Shown here: positions 1 through 11,300 of the stretch, one piece after another
Numbering within the stretch: the first letter of the stretch is position 1
Layout: every line of letters starts with the position of its first letter
Source: Syngnathus acus
Taxonomy: Eukaryota > Chordata > Actinopteri > Syngnathiformes > Syngnathidae
DNA length: 64,000 nt
Direction: 5' to 3'
Assembly (NCBI RefSeq): GCF_901709675.1
Contig: NC_051096.1
Coordinates: forward strand, 3,251,001-3,315,000
Program-made: the position numbers and the translations under genes
The notes under the pieces: generated by a model
Told to the model about the DNA's origin: nothing
The model's database searches: none
The model's input: only the letters and a program-made list of their open reading frames with translations

Positions 1-439
1 AGCAGTCTCAAAGGGCTTCACATAGACAAAAATTGACAATTATTCTCAAAGCATCCCCTGATCTTAAGCTCCCAAAAGGGCAAGGAAAAACTCAAAACCC
101 CTGCCCGGGGAAAATGAGAAACCTTGAGAAGGGACCACAGATGGAAGGATCCCCCTTTCAGGATCACCAGGTTGTAATGGATGCAGAGAGGGCACAAATA
201 ATACATAATATGAAAATCAAAAGTGGATGTCCAAGTCAGAGCGAAGGGCTGCCAGAGGAGCCCTCTGCTATCCTGGCTGTGGAGGTTGAGCTGCAGTTCC
301 CCCAACCTGAATTAGCCCACAAGAATCCAGATAGCCGCTGTCAGCTTGGGTGCCACCTAACCACCTCCCCGGCCGGGGAGGGGGGGGGGGGGGGGGGAGA
401 GAAAACAAAACAAACTCCGGCCGAATCGGCCACTCCAAG
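1..439. other. Intergenic, no gene seen; poly-G tract
   Basis: No coding or RNA gene is supported here. Open frames on both strands are short and lack recognisable domains. A run of about 18 G lies near 379-396 next to the 3' end of the L2 element. The stretch may be older transposon debris, but no family was recognised. Confidence 0.5.
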
Positions 440-2600
440 TTAGTTAAAGGCCATGTCATAGAAATGTGTCTTTAAACGTGTCTTAAATGTTTCTACTGAG
501 GTAGCAGTCCTAATATCCATTGGGAGGGCATTCCAAAGCTCTGGAGCCCGGATAGAAAATGCTCTAGACCCTGCAGACACTTTCTTGGCCCTCGGTGTCG
601 CTAAAAGGGTAGCGTTTTGCGAACGAAGGTTACGAGACGGAGCATAAGGAACAACTAGGTCGACGAGATACGAAGGCGCTAAGCCATGCAATGATTTATA
701 GGTTAATAGAAGAACCTTGAAGTCACATCTTAAATGGACCGGGAGCCAATGTAAGTTGGCTAATATTGGGGTAATGTGATCAAATTTTCTTGTCCGTGAG
801 AGCAGCCTTGCAGCAGCATTTTGTACTAACTGTAGACTTTTGATGCGGGACTTAGGAAGACCAGAGAATAGTACATTACAGTAGTCCAGGCGCGACGTGA
901 CGAACGCATGTATAATAGTTTCCGCATCACCGGTCGAGAGGATCGGACGAATCTTTGCAATATTACGAAGGTGAAAGAACGCAATTCTGGTTATATTCTT
1001 AATGTGCTTTTGAAAGGAGAGAGTTTGGTCAAACATTACCCCGAGATTAGTTACAGTATCGCTCTGAGTGATAGTACGGTTATCTATAGTTATAGCGGTT
1101 TCCTTGAACAAGTGTTGAAAACGAGTTGGACCAATTATCAACATCTCAGTTTTATCTGGGTTAAGACGAAGGAAGTTGAGAGACATCCATTGCTTGATCT
1201 CCGCAAGGCATGCCTCAAGATTACAACAATCACGCGGATCTGTCATCGATAATGGCATATATAATTGGGTGTCATCCGCGTAGCATTGAAAACTAATATT
1301 ATATTTACGTATTATGTCCCCAAGCGGGATCATATAAATATTAAATAAAATTGGTCCGAGAACCGATCCCTGTGGGACACCACACGTAACATTATAGAGC
1401 TCAGAGGACGCATTGCCATGGACCACTCGGTGCGTCCTATTTGATAGATAGGAATGGAACCAGCCTAGTGCTGACCCTGAAATACCAACACAACTTTTAA
1501 GACGCCCTAATAAAATATCAAAGTCTACAGTGTCGAAGGCAGCACTAAGATCGAGTAGTAACAGTACAGATGAAGTGTTTGAATCCATAGCTATGAGGAG
1601 ATCGTTAGTCACTTTAGCAAGTGCTGTCTCAGTGGAATGATTAGCTCTAAAACCAGACTGAGAAGAGTCATATCGATTATTGGCGACCATGTAATCATTA
1701 AGCTGCTGTGCTACTACTTTTTCAAGAAGTTTTGCTATAAATGGGAGGTTTGAAACTGGCCTATAATTACTGAGACAGTCCGGGTCAAGATTTGGTCGCT
1801 TAAGCAACGGTTTAATGATAGCGGTTTTGAAGGCTGTTGGCACTATCCCAGAGGAGACAGACAGCTTGATTATATTTAAGACAGACGGTCCTAAAATATG
1901 AAATAATTCTTTAAGTAGTTTGGCTGGAAGAGGGTCGAGCAAACATGTTGTTTGTTTAGCCGCACTAACCATTTGTGTAAGCCTTTCAAGGGACACGCTA
2001 TTAAAAGTTGAGAGGGTTGTTGCATGATCATCAGCGTTGGTACACGGCGGGCTCGACCGCGCGATTGGAATGGTATTCTTGATCTCGTCCCTAATGGACT
2101 CAACCTTTTGAGCAAAAAATTTAATGAACTCGTCAGCTGAGTGGAAGGTATTATCGGGGGTCGGCTGGCGTAGAGTCAGCTTTGCCACTGTATCAAATAG
2201 GTGTTTCGGATTGTTTTTATTGAGATTAATTACTTGCGAGAAATACCGAGTTTTTGCTAAGATAAGCGCATCTTTATATTTCAGGAGGCTGTCCTGCCAT
2301 GCCTGATGGAAAACCTCAAGTTTGGTTAGACGCCATCTGCGCTCATGCTTTCTACATAATTGCTTAAGCGTACGCGTTTCATCCGTGAACCACGGAGTAG
2401 GCAATCTACGGCGAGTTTTCAGACATAACGGCGCCACAGAGTCAATGGCATTTAACAATGTCGCATTGAATTCATTTGTAAGGTTATCAACAGAGCCGGT
2501 GTACGCGGGAAATATGGCAGTTGCCGGCGACAGTAACTCAGATAGCGCAGTTGCAGTCATGGAGTTAAAATTACGGCTCCTATAATTCCGATTGCTCTCT
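440..2600 (-). mobile_element. L2-type LINE, reverse-transcriptase half, open frame
   Basis: A 5'-truncated non-LTR retrotransposon on the minus strand. The frame is open from about 2600 down to 440 (roughly 700 residues). It shows the order expected of an L2-clade RT: an N-terminal region after the missing endonuclease, the SNYRPVSNLPF block, a QSGFRANHSTETAL block, LLLLDLSAAFDTVD (first catalytic Asp), GVPQGSVLGP, the catalytic YADDTQLY, and a C-terminal end resembling other fish L2 copies. The endonuclease domain is absent. The open frame continues upstream to 2749, but that part translates sequence of another LINE and is not L2. The lack of stops suggests recent insertion. The clade call rests on motif recognition and was not tested by a search. 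Confidence 0.85.
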
Positions 2601-2629
2601 TGTCTTTGACAAGAAACTAAAATTTCAAA

Positions 2630-2744
2630 TTTTATTAGAGCTGGTCCACTGTTCCACGGCCAGGACGAAAGCCACACTGCTCCTCCTGAATCCGAGGTTC
2701 GACCTCCCGACGGACCTTCCGGAGAATCTATGATTCCCGAGCGC
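2630..2744 (-). mobile_element. Fragment of second LINE (RT block), separated by SINE
   Basis: Read on the minus strand, this stretch encodes an RT-like segment with EPRIQEEQCGFRPGRGT, a block typical of a fish non-LTR element. It continues the element at 2883-3800. The two parts are separated by a SINE, and the L2 copy abuts the other side. The reading frame is not intact as a whole. Confidence 0.6.
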
Positions 2745-2882
2745 GGCACCGCTGCTGCTCACTGCTCCCCTCTCCCCCAGGGGATGGATCAAAATCACAC
2801 GGGGATGGGTTAAATGCAGAGGACAAATTTCACCACACCCAGATGTGTGAGTGACGATCATTGGGACTTTAACTTGACTTTA
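2745..2882. mobile_element. SINE-like insertion inside the second LINE
   Basis: About 135 bases resembling the common fish SINE tail: a segment reading CACTGCTCCCCTCTCCCCCA, then a block around 2795-2835 on aqueous-type words 'gggttaaatgcagagg', and an end rich in 'actttaacttgactttaac'. It interrupts the LINE frame between the GVLER and RKVRREVEPRIQEE blocks. No clear target-site duplication was identified by eye. The family name was not determined. Confidence 0.55.
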
Positions 2883-3800
2883 ACTCCTCTCCAGCACCCC
2901 TGAATAGACCTTACCAGGGAGGCTGAGGAGTGTGATTCCCCTGTAATTGGAACACACCCTCCGGTCCCCCTTCTTAAAGAGGGGAACCACCACCCCAGTC
3001 TGCCAATCCAGAGGCACCGTCCCCGATGTCCACGCAATGTTGTAGAGGCGTGTCAGCCATGACCGCCCCATAACATCCAGAGCCCTTAAGAACTCCGGGC
3101 GGATCTCATCCACCCCCGGTGGCCTTGCCACCGAGGAGTTTTTTAATTGCCTCAGTGACTTCGACCCCAGAGATTGGAGAGTCCGCCTCAGAGTCTCCAG
3201 GCCCCGCTTCCACAATGGAAGGCGTGTAGGTGGAATTGAGGAGGTCTTCGAAGTATTCTCCCCACCGACTCACGACGTCCCGAGTCGAGGTCAGCAGCAC
3301 GCCATCCCCACTGTAAACAGTGTTGAAACAGTGCTTCCCCCTCCTGAGACGCCGGATGGTGGACCAGGATTTCCTCGAAGCCGTCCGGAAGTCATTCTCC
3401 ATGGCCTCGCCAAACTCCTCCCACGCCCGGGTTTTTGCCTCAGCAACCGCCGAAGCCGCGTTCCGCTTGGCCATCCGGTACCTGTCAGCTGCTTCCGGAG
3501 TCCCGCAGGCCAAAACGGCCCGATAGGACTCCTTCTTCAGCTTGACGGCTTCCCTTACCGCCGGTGCCCACCAAGCGGGTTCAGGGATTGTCGCCACGAC
3601 AGGCACCAACGACCTTACCGCCACAGCTCCGGTCGGCTGCCTCAACAATGGAGGCGCGGAACATGGTCCACTCGGACACCGGGACATGGGAAATTCTCTG
3701 CTGGAGGTGGGAGTTGAAGCTCTTCCTGACAGGGGATTCTGCCAGACGTTCCCAGCAGACCCTCACAGACCGTTTGGGTCTGCCAGGTCGGACCGGCATA
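2883..3800 (-). pseudogene. Second LINE, RT region, frameshifted
   Basis: Minus-strand remnant of a non-LTR retrotransposon of a different family from the L2 copy. Recognisable blocks in order are a region with WSTIRRLRRGKHCFNTVYSG, EDLLNSTYTP, a GVDEIRPEFLRAL block, then GTVPLDWQTGVVVPLFKKGD and CSNYRGITLLSLPGKVYSGV. The frame shifts near 3110 between the LLGGKATG and GVDEIRPE blocks, so no continuous protein is made. It is interrupted downstream by a SINE. The clade is uncertain. Confidence 0.7.
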
Positions 3801-3854
3801 CAGTATCATTTAGCCTGTTGTTGCTCGTTCATGTCTGTTCTTGGTGTTGGATTT

Positions 3855-3990
3855 TGTCTAATACATTTCCCCCAAACCGCGACTTATACTCCGGAGCAAC
3901 TTATATATGGTTTTTTTTTCACTTTATTGTGCATTTTATGGCTAATGCGACGTATATGCCGGAGCAACTTTTAGTCCGAAAAATATGGTT
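3855..3990. repeat. MITE-like fish repeat
   Basis: Two related copies of a word of the form gcgacttatactccggagcaa occur at about 3879 and 3948, followed by 'agtccgaaaaatatgg'. This is the signature of a short non-autonomous DNA element common in fish genomes, recognised from general knowledge. Its ends were not defined. Confidence 0.5.
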
Positions 3991-4255
3991 CATGTGTTCC
4001 GTTTTATTGATTTAGATGTTGAATTATTAGTTTAATGGATTAAGTGAGAAAGGGGTAGGAATCTAAAAAGCTATGCTTCCTCCTACTCCTTTTCGAGCGT
4101 AATTTGTTGTGTATTTTTTTTTTCAGTTTGTTGTTTTTTTGTTTTGTTTGTTTGTTTCATGGACTTAGATATGGCACTCTAAAGTGTTGTTTTATTTTTT
4201 CCCCTATTTTAAATATGTTCAAAATAAAGATAAATCAATCAATCAATCAATGTCA
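3991..4255 (+). repeat. AT-rich stretch ending in (TCAA)n, LINE-like tail
   Basis: AT-rich sequence ends in AATAAAGATAAA followed by about five tcaa units at 4232-4251. Short tandem tails of this type end many fish LINE copies. No body of an element was recognised upstream on this strand. Confidence 0.4.
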
Positions 4256-5853
4256 AATATGAGAGAGAATATAAAATATATATATACATTGTGCATATAT
4301 ACTAGTTTGTCTCTAGTGGCAAAAATGTTTTATTTTGAAATTGCTGTGATCTACTTGGCACCAGAAATAATGACAACATGTCCAACACTTGTTTAGTATT
4401 TTTTATAACATATAAAAATGTAAATGTGACGTGTGTAAAATGTGATAGTTTCACAAACAGCTCACGGTCATGCCTTTTTTGTTGTTGTTGCTGATACGCT
4501 TGCAATAAAACACTTTGGTGATCTTTGCTGAGTTGTCTTGCAAGTGGAGCGCCACAACAATATCGGTAGCGTGTTGAGATGCTGACTCGTTTAAATTCAT
4601 CATATACTCCTGAAAACATGACACAAAGCGAGCGTCTCATCGACGTGTTTCAAGCTAGCTGGCTCAATTTGCTTCGCATTGGTCCAAATTATCCATAACA
4701 AAAATGCTGGAAAATTTAAAGTATCATAAATTAATAACATGTAAATATTTATATTTTACTGACATATAAAGAGTATACCAATCAAGCAGAACAAATGAAG
4801 AAATAAAACAATAAATTCTAGGGTGCAAATATCAAAGTTAATCACCAACAAAAACACAAAAACAAACAAATTTGTATGATTTTTAAGATGCACAATGCTT
4901 AAGAATCGTGTGTTTACTGCTCTGAGCTAAAGGAACGCTGCTCAAAGTGGCCAGTAGATGGCAATCTCACACTCCCAAAAGTCTGGGAAGGTCGTGACCT
5001 ACAGAGGATGACACAGGAAACATTCCAAATGAGTACTTTTTTTTTTCTTCTTTTTTAAGATACATTTTACCAAGAGTCCTCAAGTTTCAATGTTCATATT
5101 GTACATCACTGATAATATACTTCCTACTTGCACGTATTGGCAAATAATACCGAAGCATTATAAAACGATTCATTTCTTAACATTCATGATTTTTAAAAGC
5201 AAAAACAAGCAAGTGACAGGACAAAACTACAAAAAAAAAAACTGGCAGTTCTCAAAGATTATACGCAAATATCAAAGTTATATACAAGTGAACTGATTTA
5301 GGGCAGTGATTATTTGCATACCACTAGACGACGCCTAGATGTGCCACACAGAATGGTAAATTTCAGAGATTAGACGCATTCAAAGAAAAAAATTAAATGG
5401 CCATCCTGGAGGTCATCAGCTTTTGTCTCCTCTTTGGATCTGTTGGAATCATGATGCATTTACTGTCTTTCTTTTAAAACGAGTGAAGTACAACAGCAGT
5501 AGCTTCCCAGGACATGCGCTGCCTGCTGGATTAGAAAGCATGTTAATCTCATGTAATCTTATTTCATCTCGGTGATCTCCTGGGTCTGTGTGAGTGTCCA
5601 GCGTGATCAAAAAGGACGGTTACGATACCATTCACATGGAAATGGTCGACTGTATTCAAGAGTCTGGTGAGTGAACAGCTGCGGGGATGACGACTTGTTT
5701 TGCATGGCTGCGTAATGTTGTTTTCTCAACGGCCACCCAGCCCGACTGGTTTGCATATCAACTGACCAATATTTATCAATGTCTCTTTCATTTTAGGGCT
5801 GTGCACGCCTTTGTAATTGTGATCTCTAGCCCACCAGCCTAGGAGAAAAATAC

Positions 5854-5854
<1 letters not shown>

Positions 5855-5929
<75 letters not shown>
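5855..5929. repeat. (AG)n microsatellite, about 37 units
   Basis: An uninterrupted AG dinucleotide run. The low-complexity open frame across it is an artefact of the repeat. Confidence 0.97.
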
Positions 5930-5931
<2 letters not shown>

Positions 5932-6394
5932 ACTGATGAGTCAGAAGTGGTTGTGATGTAATCCTTTCCTTCCACGCCACCTCCCGCACGAACGATACAA
6001 ACTGGCCCTGTGTGAAGTGGACCTGCTCTACCTGCTGTTAAACAAAAAGTTACGCATACAGTGCTTGTCAATGAATTCCATCTCTGACATGGCAATAAAA
6101 TAAATAAAACACTGAGATTCTTTAAATGTGTGGTTCTTAAACTTAAAAGTACCACCAAAAAAATACTTGGCGCTCTGCAACTAATTTTAAAATGCAGCAA
6201 AGTAGGCCAAAGGTATTAATTGTCACACGCACAGGTTAAATAGCAGTGATTCTTAATTATGATTGCTTTTTTTTATTTATTTTTTTAAATATGTTACTGG
6301 CCTTGAACCTAAAAATGTTCTCATTTAATCCACTTTTGCTGATACATAAAAAAAACCGAATGTCATCTCCCCGGCTTCCATTGCACCATTGCAG

Positions 6395-6635
6395 TGACGC
6401 ATGCGCATGCGCAGTGTTTCGCCTCCACGCAACACGATGGAGCTCTCGCGAGCTAGCCTTTTTATTTATTTTTTTACGACAAATTGGACGCTTTTAACAT
6501 CTACACCTAAATCTGGATCGTTCGGGGACTCTTGCTTCGCCCAGGGATTATAAAAAGCGACAGACATTTGGGCAATGGTGATTAAATCGGCAAAAAACGC
6601 GACTTGTCACGTGAGCAATCCTGGCCAATCACCGA
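6395..6635. promoter_or_regulatory. CpG/NRF1-like promoter-like patch with no assigned gene
   Basis: GACGCATGCGCATGCGCAG at about 6396-6413 contains overlapping NRF1-like TGCGCATGCGCA sites. CTCTCGCGAGCT follows near 6433, matching the core of the TCTCGCGAGA motif found at housekeeping promoters. A CACGTG E-box lies near 6608 and GGCCAATCA near 6624. The cluster looks like a core promoter. The nearest gene is brd2, about 1.9 kb downstream, so an alternative upstream brd2 start is one reading. Confidence 0.4.
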
Positions 6636-8116
6636 GAGACAAGCACAGACTCAAGCCTGCTCTTTGTTTGGATTATTGTGGCGGTTCTACCCGAAACTGT
6701 TCAGGAATTACTTGTTCAATTTCTACGTAGGGGTGCAAAAATGAGATTTTTCTTCACCAGGGCCCTGTGAAATAGGCTCGTTTGAATTGCTTGGCAGTAG
6801 TTTCGTTTCCAAGTTTCGCTCAGCATTGAGAGTCGGGGTGTATCTGGTCATGTGATTACCCCTCCTCCACCCTGCCCCGTAGAATGGGAGAAGGGCGGAC
6901 ATGTTGGAGGGAATGTGTTGCTTAAAAAAAAAAAAAAAAAAAGTATCGTGTTGGAAGATCAGAAGATGTTTTCGAGACAAGTTTCGCAGTATCGTTTGGA
7001 TTTACCAAGCCACATTTGTCTTTATTTTAATCCTTGGGATTTGGGGGGTATACCTTTTTTAATATTTACATTTCTTATCACTATCAACTTCGCACGCATT
7101 TTTATCACATTTTCCCCTTCCACAATGTTTTCTCTGTTTTGTCGTGGTTTTATTTGCATGTTTAAGTGACTTTGCTGGTCGTCTGTAACCTTGGAGAGTG
7201 GGGGATGGGCGCATGTTATTGGCTAACCATTGACACGTTAGACGAATTTTGTCAAGTTTTCTTCCTTTCGGATGTTATATGTCACTTTCGCTATTTGATA
7301 CCAAAGTGTGCAGTTAGCGACCTCATGCTTTTAGTTACATGGCAAATTTTTATTCGACGTGAGATTAGCAGCCCGACTAGTTCCAAGCCGCGATAAAACT
7401 GCTGCGTCATCCTGTTGTTCCGGTTGCCAAGCACGTATTCAGCGTTTTTACGTTTTTTTCACGATAGTCATGCTTGATCGCTATTTTTTGTTTTATTGAT
7501 GTCATTGCGCACGTTTCACTGTTTTGACAATATACTCTTTGTTCTCAACGCGGGCCATGTTCGACGTCGTTTGTGTCTTTCAGTATAGGTGAAACGCAAT
7601 TGTCAATGTGGTTTCCGTTCGGTGGTGACACGTACTGGATTTAGAAGTGTCATTTGGGAAAATTATTGCGATACCTGAGCACAATTAGATGATTTAAATC
7701 GTCGTCGTCGTGGAATAAGATGGCGACCGGCGCCCCTCTGCGACTGATCTTCTGGTGAGTGGGGAGAGGCCAGAATCGGTATGAGGGCGGTGTCATCCTG
7801 CGGCTCGACCAATCGGGTTGCAGAAGGACGCACAGAAAGCCCGCGTTTGTTGCGCATTGGCCAATCGCCGCCTCCGCTTTGCATAGGTTGACGTAATTCA
7901 AGACCTTTCAGTTTAGGGTCCCTTTCAACGTCCTTGCAAAAATATCTGCTAGCTCATGATCACGAAGAAGGGACGTGAACACGATAAGTTGAAGGAAAAG
8001 GCCACAAAGGCTTTGTGTGACTCCCTTTACAGTAAAGAATTGCTTTTAATGCTTTCTACTTCAAAGGCTTAGCGAGCCGTTTCAGGGTGCAGTGAAGCTG
8101 ACTTGCAACGCGAAGA

Positions 8117-8215
8117 GCCAATCGCAACTCAAAGGGCGGGGACGTTTTCAGCACGCGTAGCCAATAGGGTGCGTCGTGGGTTTATAAAGGAGCTGGCGTA
8201 ACTAAGCAAGCGCCA
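8117..8215 (+). promoter_or_regulatory. Probable brd2 core promoter
   Basis: Two CCAAT boxes (about 8118 and 8161) precede TTTATAAAGG at 8181-8190. A start of transcription about 25-30 bases later would leave a leader of roughly 135 bases before the ATG at 8349. The leader contains a run of about 20 A at 8263-8282. Further CCAAT boxes lie near 7809 and 7859. Confidence 0.6.
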
Positions 8216-8348
8216 TTTCTACGAAGCAGGAGGAAGTCTACGTCGCTGCTGGAGAAACCGATAAAAAAAAAAAAAAAAAAAACACGGGAAGCGGAACACA
8301 ACCGGATACTGGCTCGAATATAGCAAAACGCAATCCGGATCCATCCCG

Positions 8349-11300
8349 ATGGATATGGCCGTTAACCAGCTGATTGACAGGTATCTACTGGTAAACTTGA
8401 CTCTCAGCTTCCCATCGGATGCGATATTTGCCCCCCAAAAAATGTCATGAATCTTTATTTTATTTTGATATGTTGGGACTATGCCGGCGCTGTGTCCGTA
8501 TGCGCGCGCCAAAGTATCCCCGGAGAAATTGATGCGTACACGGGAACTATTGACTAAGATCGGACACGGAGTTTATGACGCGGCACTAAAATGTGTGTAA
8601 ATGTGTCGGCTATGTTTGCATGATGCCGGCGCGATGTTTGCAGCGCTGCTAGCCTTGGTTCGGTCCCATTAGCGCCCAGTAATTTTGGCGCAATCGCACA
8701 TCACTATGACACATATATTCCATTTAAATCGTAATTAACGCCTTAGTATGTATGCTACGATGTTATGACGTGTTAGTTTCGGACTGGACCAATGGTTGTT
8801 ATGATCGTAGCCGGCCGTGGTGGTTTTGTTTCAACCGGTCAAGTCTAAGATGCTACTTGACCATTGTGTGGTCCGTTGTCCAGGTTACGGCGCCCAGTGT
8901 CACTCAAATTAGAGATTAAACTGCTTTTTTTTTTTTTTTTTTTACCATTTGACTTTATTTTTTATTTTGCGACTAAGAACCAGTATTTGTTAGCCTAATA
9001 GAACAATCACCAAGTCATTTTTGTATGTTCACAGAAAGACAATAAATTGAACAAACACGAGTCCACTTGCCTCGATTAAACCTTTGCAGGTTACCATGAC
9101 TGACAAGACTTGATTCATCAGACGTAATGAAACTTTTTGGCAAGAAATGTTTTGAATACATTGTGTCAGGAAGCTAAAATGCAACTATGCTATTAGGGTT
9201 AAAATGTGTTCACATCCACTTTGTTTTCTAATGTTGTACCTTTTTTTTTATATATAAAAATAATAATAATAAAGCACTAATTGTCAAATGTTTCCAAAGG
9301 CTCTTATCATTCAAAAAACTGATGAATACAACCAGATTTGGTGTATTTTGCCAATTTGTCTCCTGCTCCTTCCACAAGGCAAATCAAAATCAAATTATTT
9401 TTTTCCCACAGAGAAAAAAAAATTCTGCTTGCAGTTAAATAATGCTGATAATTATGTGGGTATAAACACTTTACAGCAAAGTAGAAATCCTCCAGCAACT
9501 TGCACGCTTACAGCGGCCACTAGGGGCAGTAGCGAGTCAATAGAAGCCACGTTGCAGGTCAAAGCAACATTTCCTGTAACAAGATGACTGCCACTGTGAA
9601 AAAAGGCAACATTTATAAAAGTCTACAGGATGACATTCTGATCTTGAGACGTCAATAACTATAGAAGCGCTGGTAGATGAGCACCCTACTTTTTTGAGGA
9701 GGTGTAGCGGGGGCGCTGTTCAGTCAGAATTTCTCTGCAATAACTGATTTATATAGTCATCATTTGTCCCCTGAATGATGTAATATTATCAATAAATGGA
9801 GACAAAGATGAATTAATCTCTCCTTACTGCATAGCCTTGCTAAGCTGCCACACTGTGCTCTCCACAGCTCCCACGGTGGGCTGGATGTCGGCCTAATGGG
9901 GCTCACGGCACTGGAGCAGAGTTCCGGCACGGCTGGAAAAAGAATCCGGAAGCCGTCTCTGCTCTATGAAGGCTTTGAAAGCCCGGGAATGCCACTACAC
10001 AACCAGGCCCCCGGGCACCCACAGTCCCTGACAAAAGAGTCTGGCCGACGGGGGAAGATGACCAACCAGCTGCAGTTCCTTCAGAAGGTTGTGCTCAAGT
10101 CGCTGTGGCGTCACCATTTTGCGTGGCCCTTCCACGAGCCAGTCGACTCCGTCAAGCTCAACCTGCCTGTGAGTTTGCGTCAAAACATGTTAGGGGCATG
10201 GCTGGGCAAAGTCTCCATTTCTTTTCAAATAAGTTTCATTTTATAAATGTTTTAATCTCTCCAGGATTATCACAAGATCATCAAAGTCCCAATGGACTTG
10301 GGCACCATCAAGAGGAGGCTTGAGAACAACTACTACTACAGTGCCAGCGAATGCATGCAGGACTTCAACACCATGTTTACCAACTGCTACATTTACAATA
10401 AGGTACGACCGACCGCTGTGAACGAAGCAGGACGAGAGGCCCCTCATTGTTTGCTTTCCGTGTGTGTCTTTATAGCCGTCGGACGACATCGTCTTAATGG
10501 CCCAGTCACTGGAGAAAGCGTTTCTACAGAAAGTGGCGCAGATGCCCCCCGAGGAAGTGGACTTGAGCCCTCCCCCGCCACGCAGCAGACCCATCAAAGC
10601 GGGAAAGAGGGGCAGAGGAAGTATGGGTGCGTGGCAAAGCCCAATTGACAATTGTTTTTTTTTTATTATTATTAAATGCCTCACAGGCAAAGAAAATCCG
10701 TCAAAGCTACGGCTCACACATTTTTGCTAAGCATCGTCTCGTATTTTGCTCCTCAGCCTCCGGCGGCATCACCACCGCGCACCAGGTGCCCGCCGTCTCA
10801 CAGTCTGTGTACTCGCCGACCACCCCGGAGACCCCCGAGACCATCTTGTCCACCCTGCCGAAAGCCATCTTGACCAAGAGTTTGTCCCTCACCCTCCCTA
10901 GTGAGCACGGCATCCCCCAAATGACCAGCCTGCCGCCCATACAGCCCACCACCAAGGTAAGACTCGCCATGATAATATGCTAATAGGGGAAATGAGACAT
11001 GGCAAACACCCTTGTAATTTTCTTTTGATGACAGAAAAAAGGCGTGAAGAGGAAAGCTGACACGACCACCCCCACCACGGTGGCCATGCCCATCATGAGC
11101 TCCATGAACGTTGCTGGCATGGGCTTAGGCCTGGGCAGAGGGCACGACTCGCCGCTCACCCTCACCGCGCTCGGAGTAGAGCACGACACAGGCCTGAGCC
11201 TTGGCCAAAGTCTAGGCCTGAGCCAGGGTCTGGGTCTCAACCAAGCCATGGGTATAAATGCGGATCACGGACAGATCCTGCTGGGTGGCAAAGCACCCGG

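Larger units (their letters stand above)
4260..8100. other. Intergenic region upstream of brd2, no coding gene seen
   Basis: No open frame in this stretch shows a recognisable domain or a plausible exon chain. It holds a (AG)n microsatellite at 5855-5929, a promoter-like patch near 6395-6635, a poly-A run near 6925-6942 and several CCAAT boxes close to brd2. It may contain untranslated upstream exons of brd2, which cannot be seen from sequence alone. Confidence 0.5.

Noticed and set aside
33-443. 136-aa plus-strand frame at the window start
   Set aside because: Low-complexity end with poly-Gly and no recognisable domain or splice partners.
2601-2749. N-terminal extension of the long L2 frame
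   Set aside because: It translates the antisense or another frame of the second LINE and is not homologous to L2.
5853-6200. Minus-strand frame with a long Ser-Leu repeat
   Set aside because: It is translation of the (AG)n microsatellite.
9896-10246. ATG at 9896 as the brd2 start
   Set aside because: Exon 8349-8380 joins in frame upstream and gives a typical BET N-terminus. The 9896 ATG is internal Met 21.
10681-10756. Alternative acceptor at 10686 extending brd2 exon 5
   Set aside because: The added residues do not resemble BET proteins. The acceptor before 10757 restores the conserved TTAHQVPAV segment.
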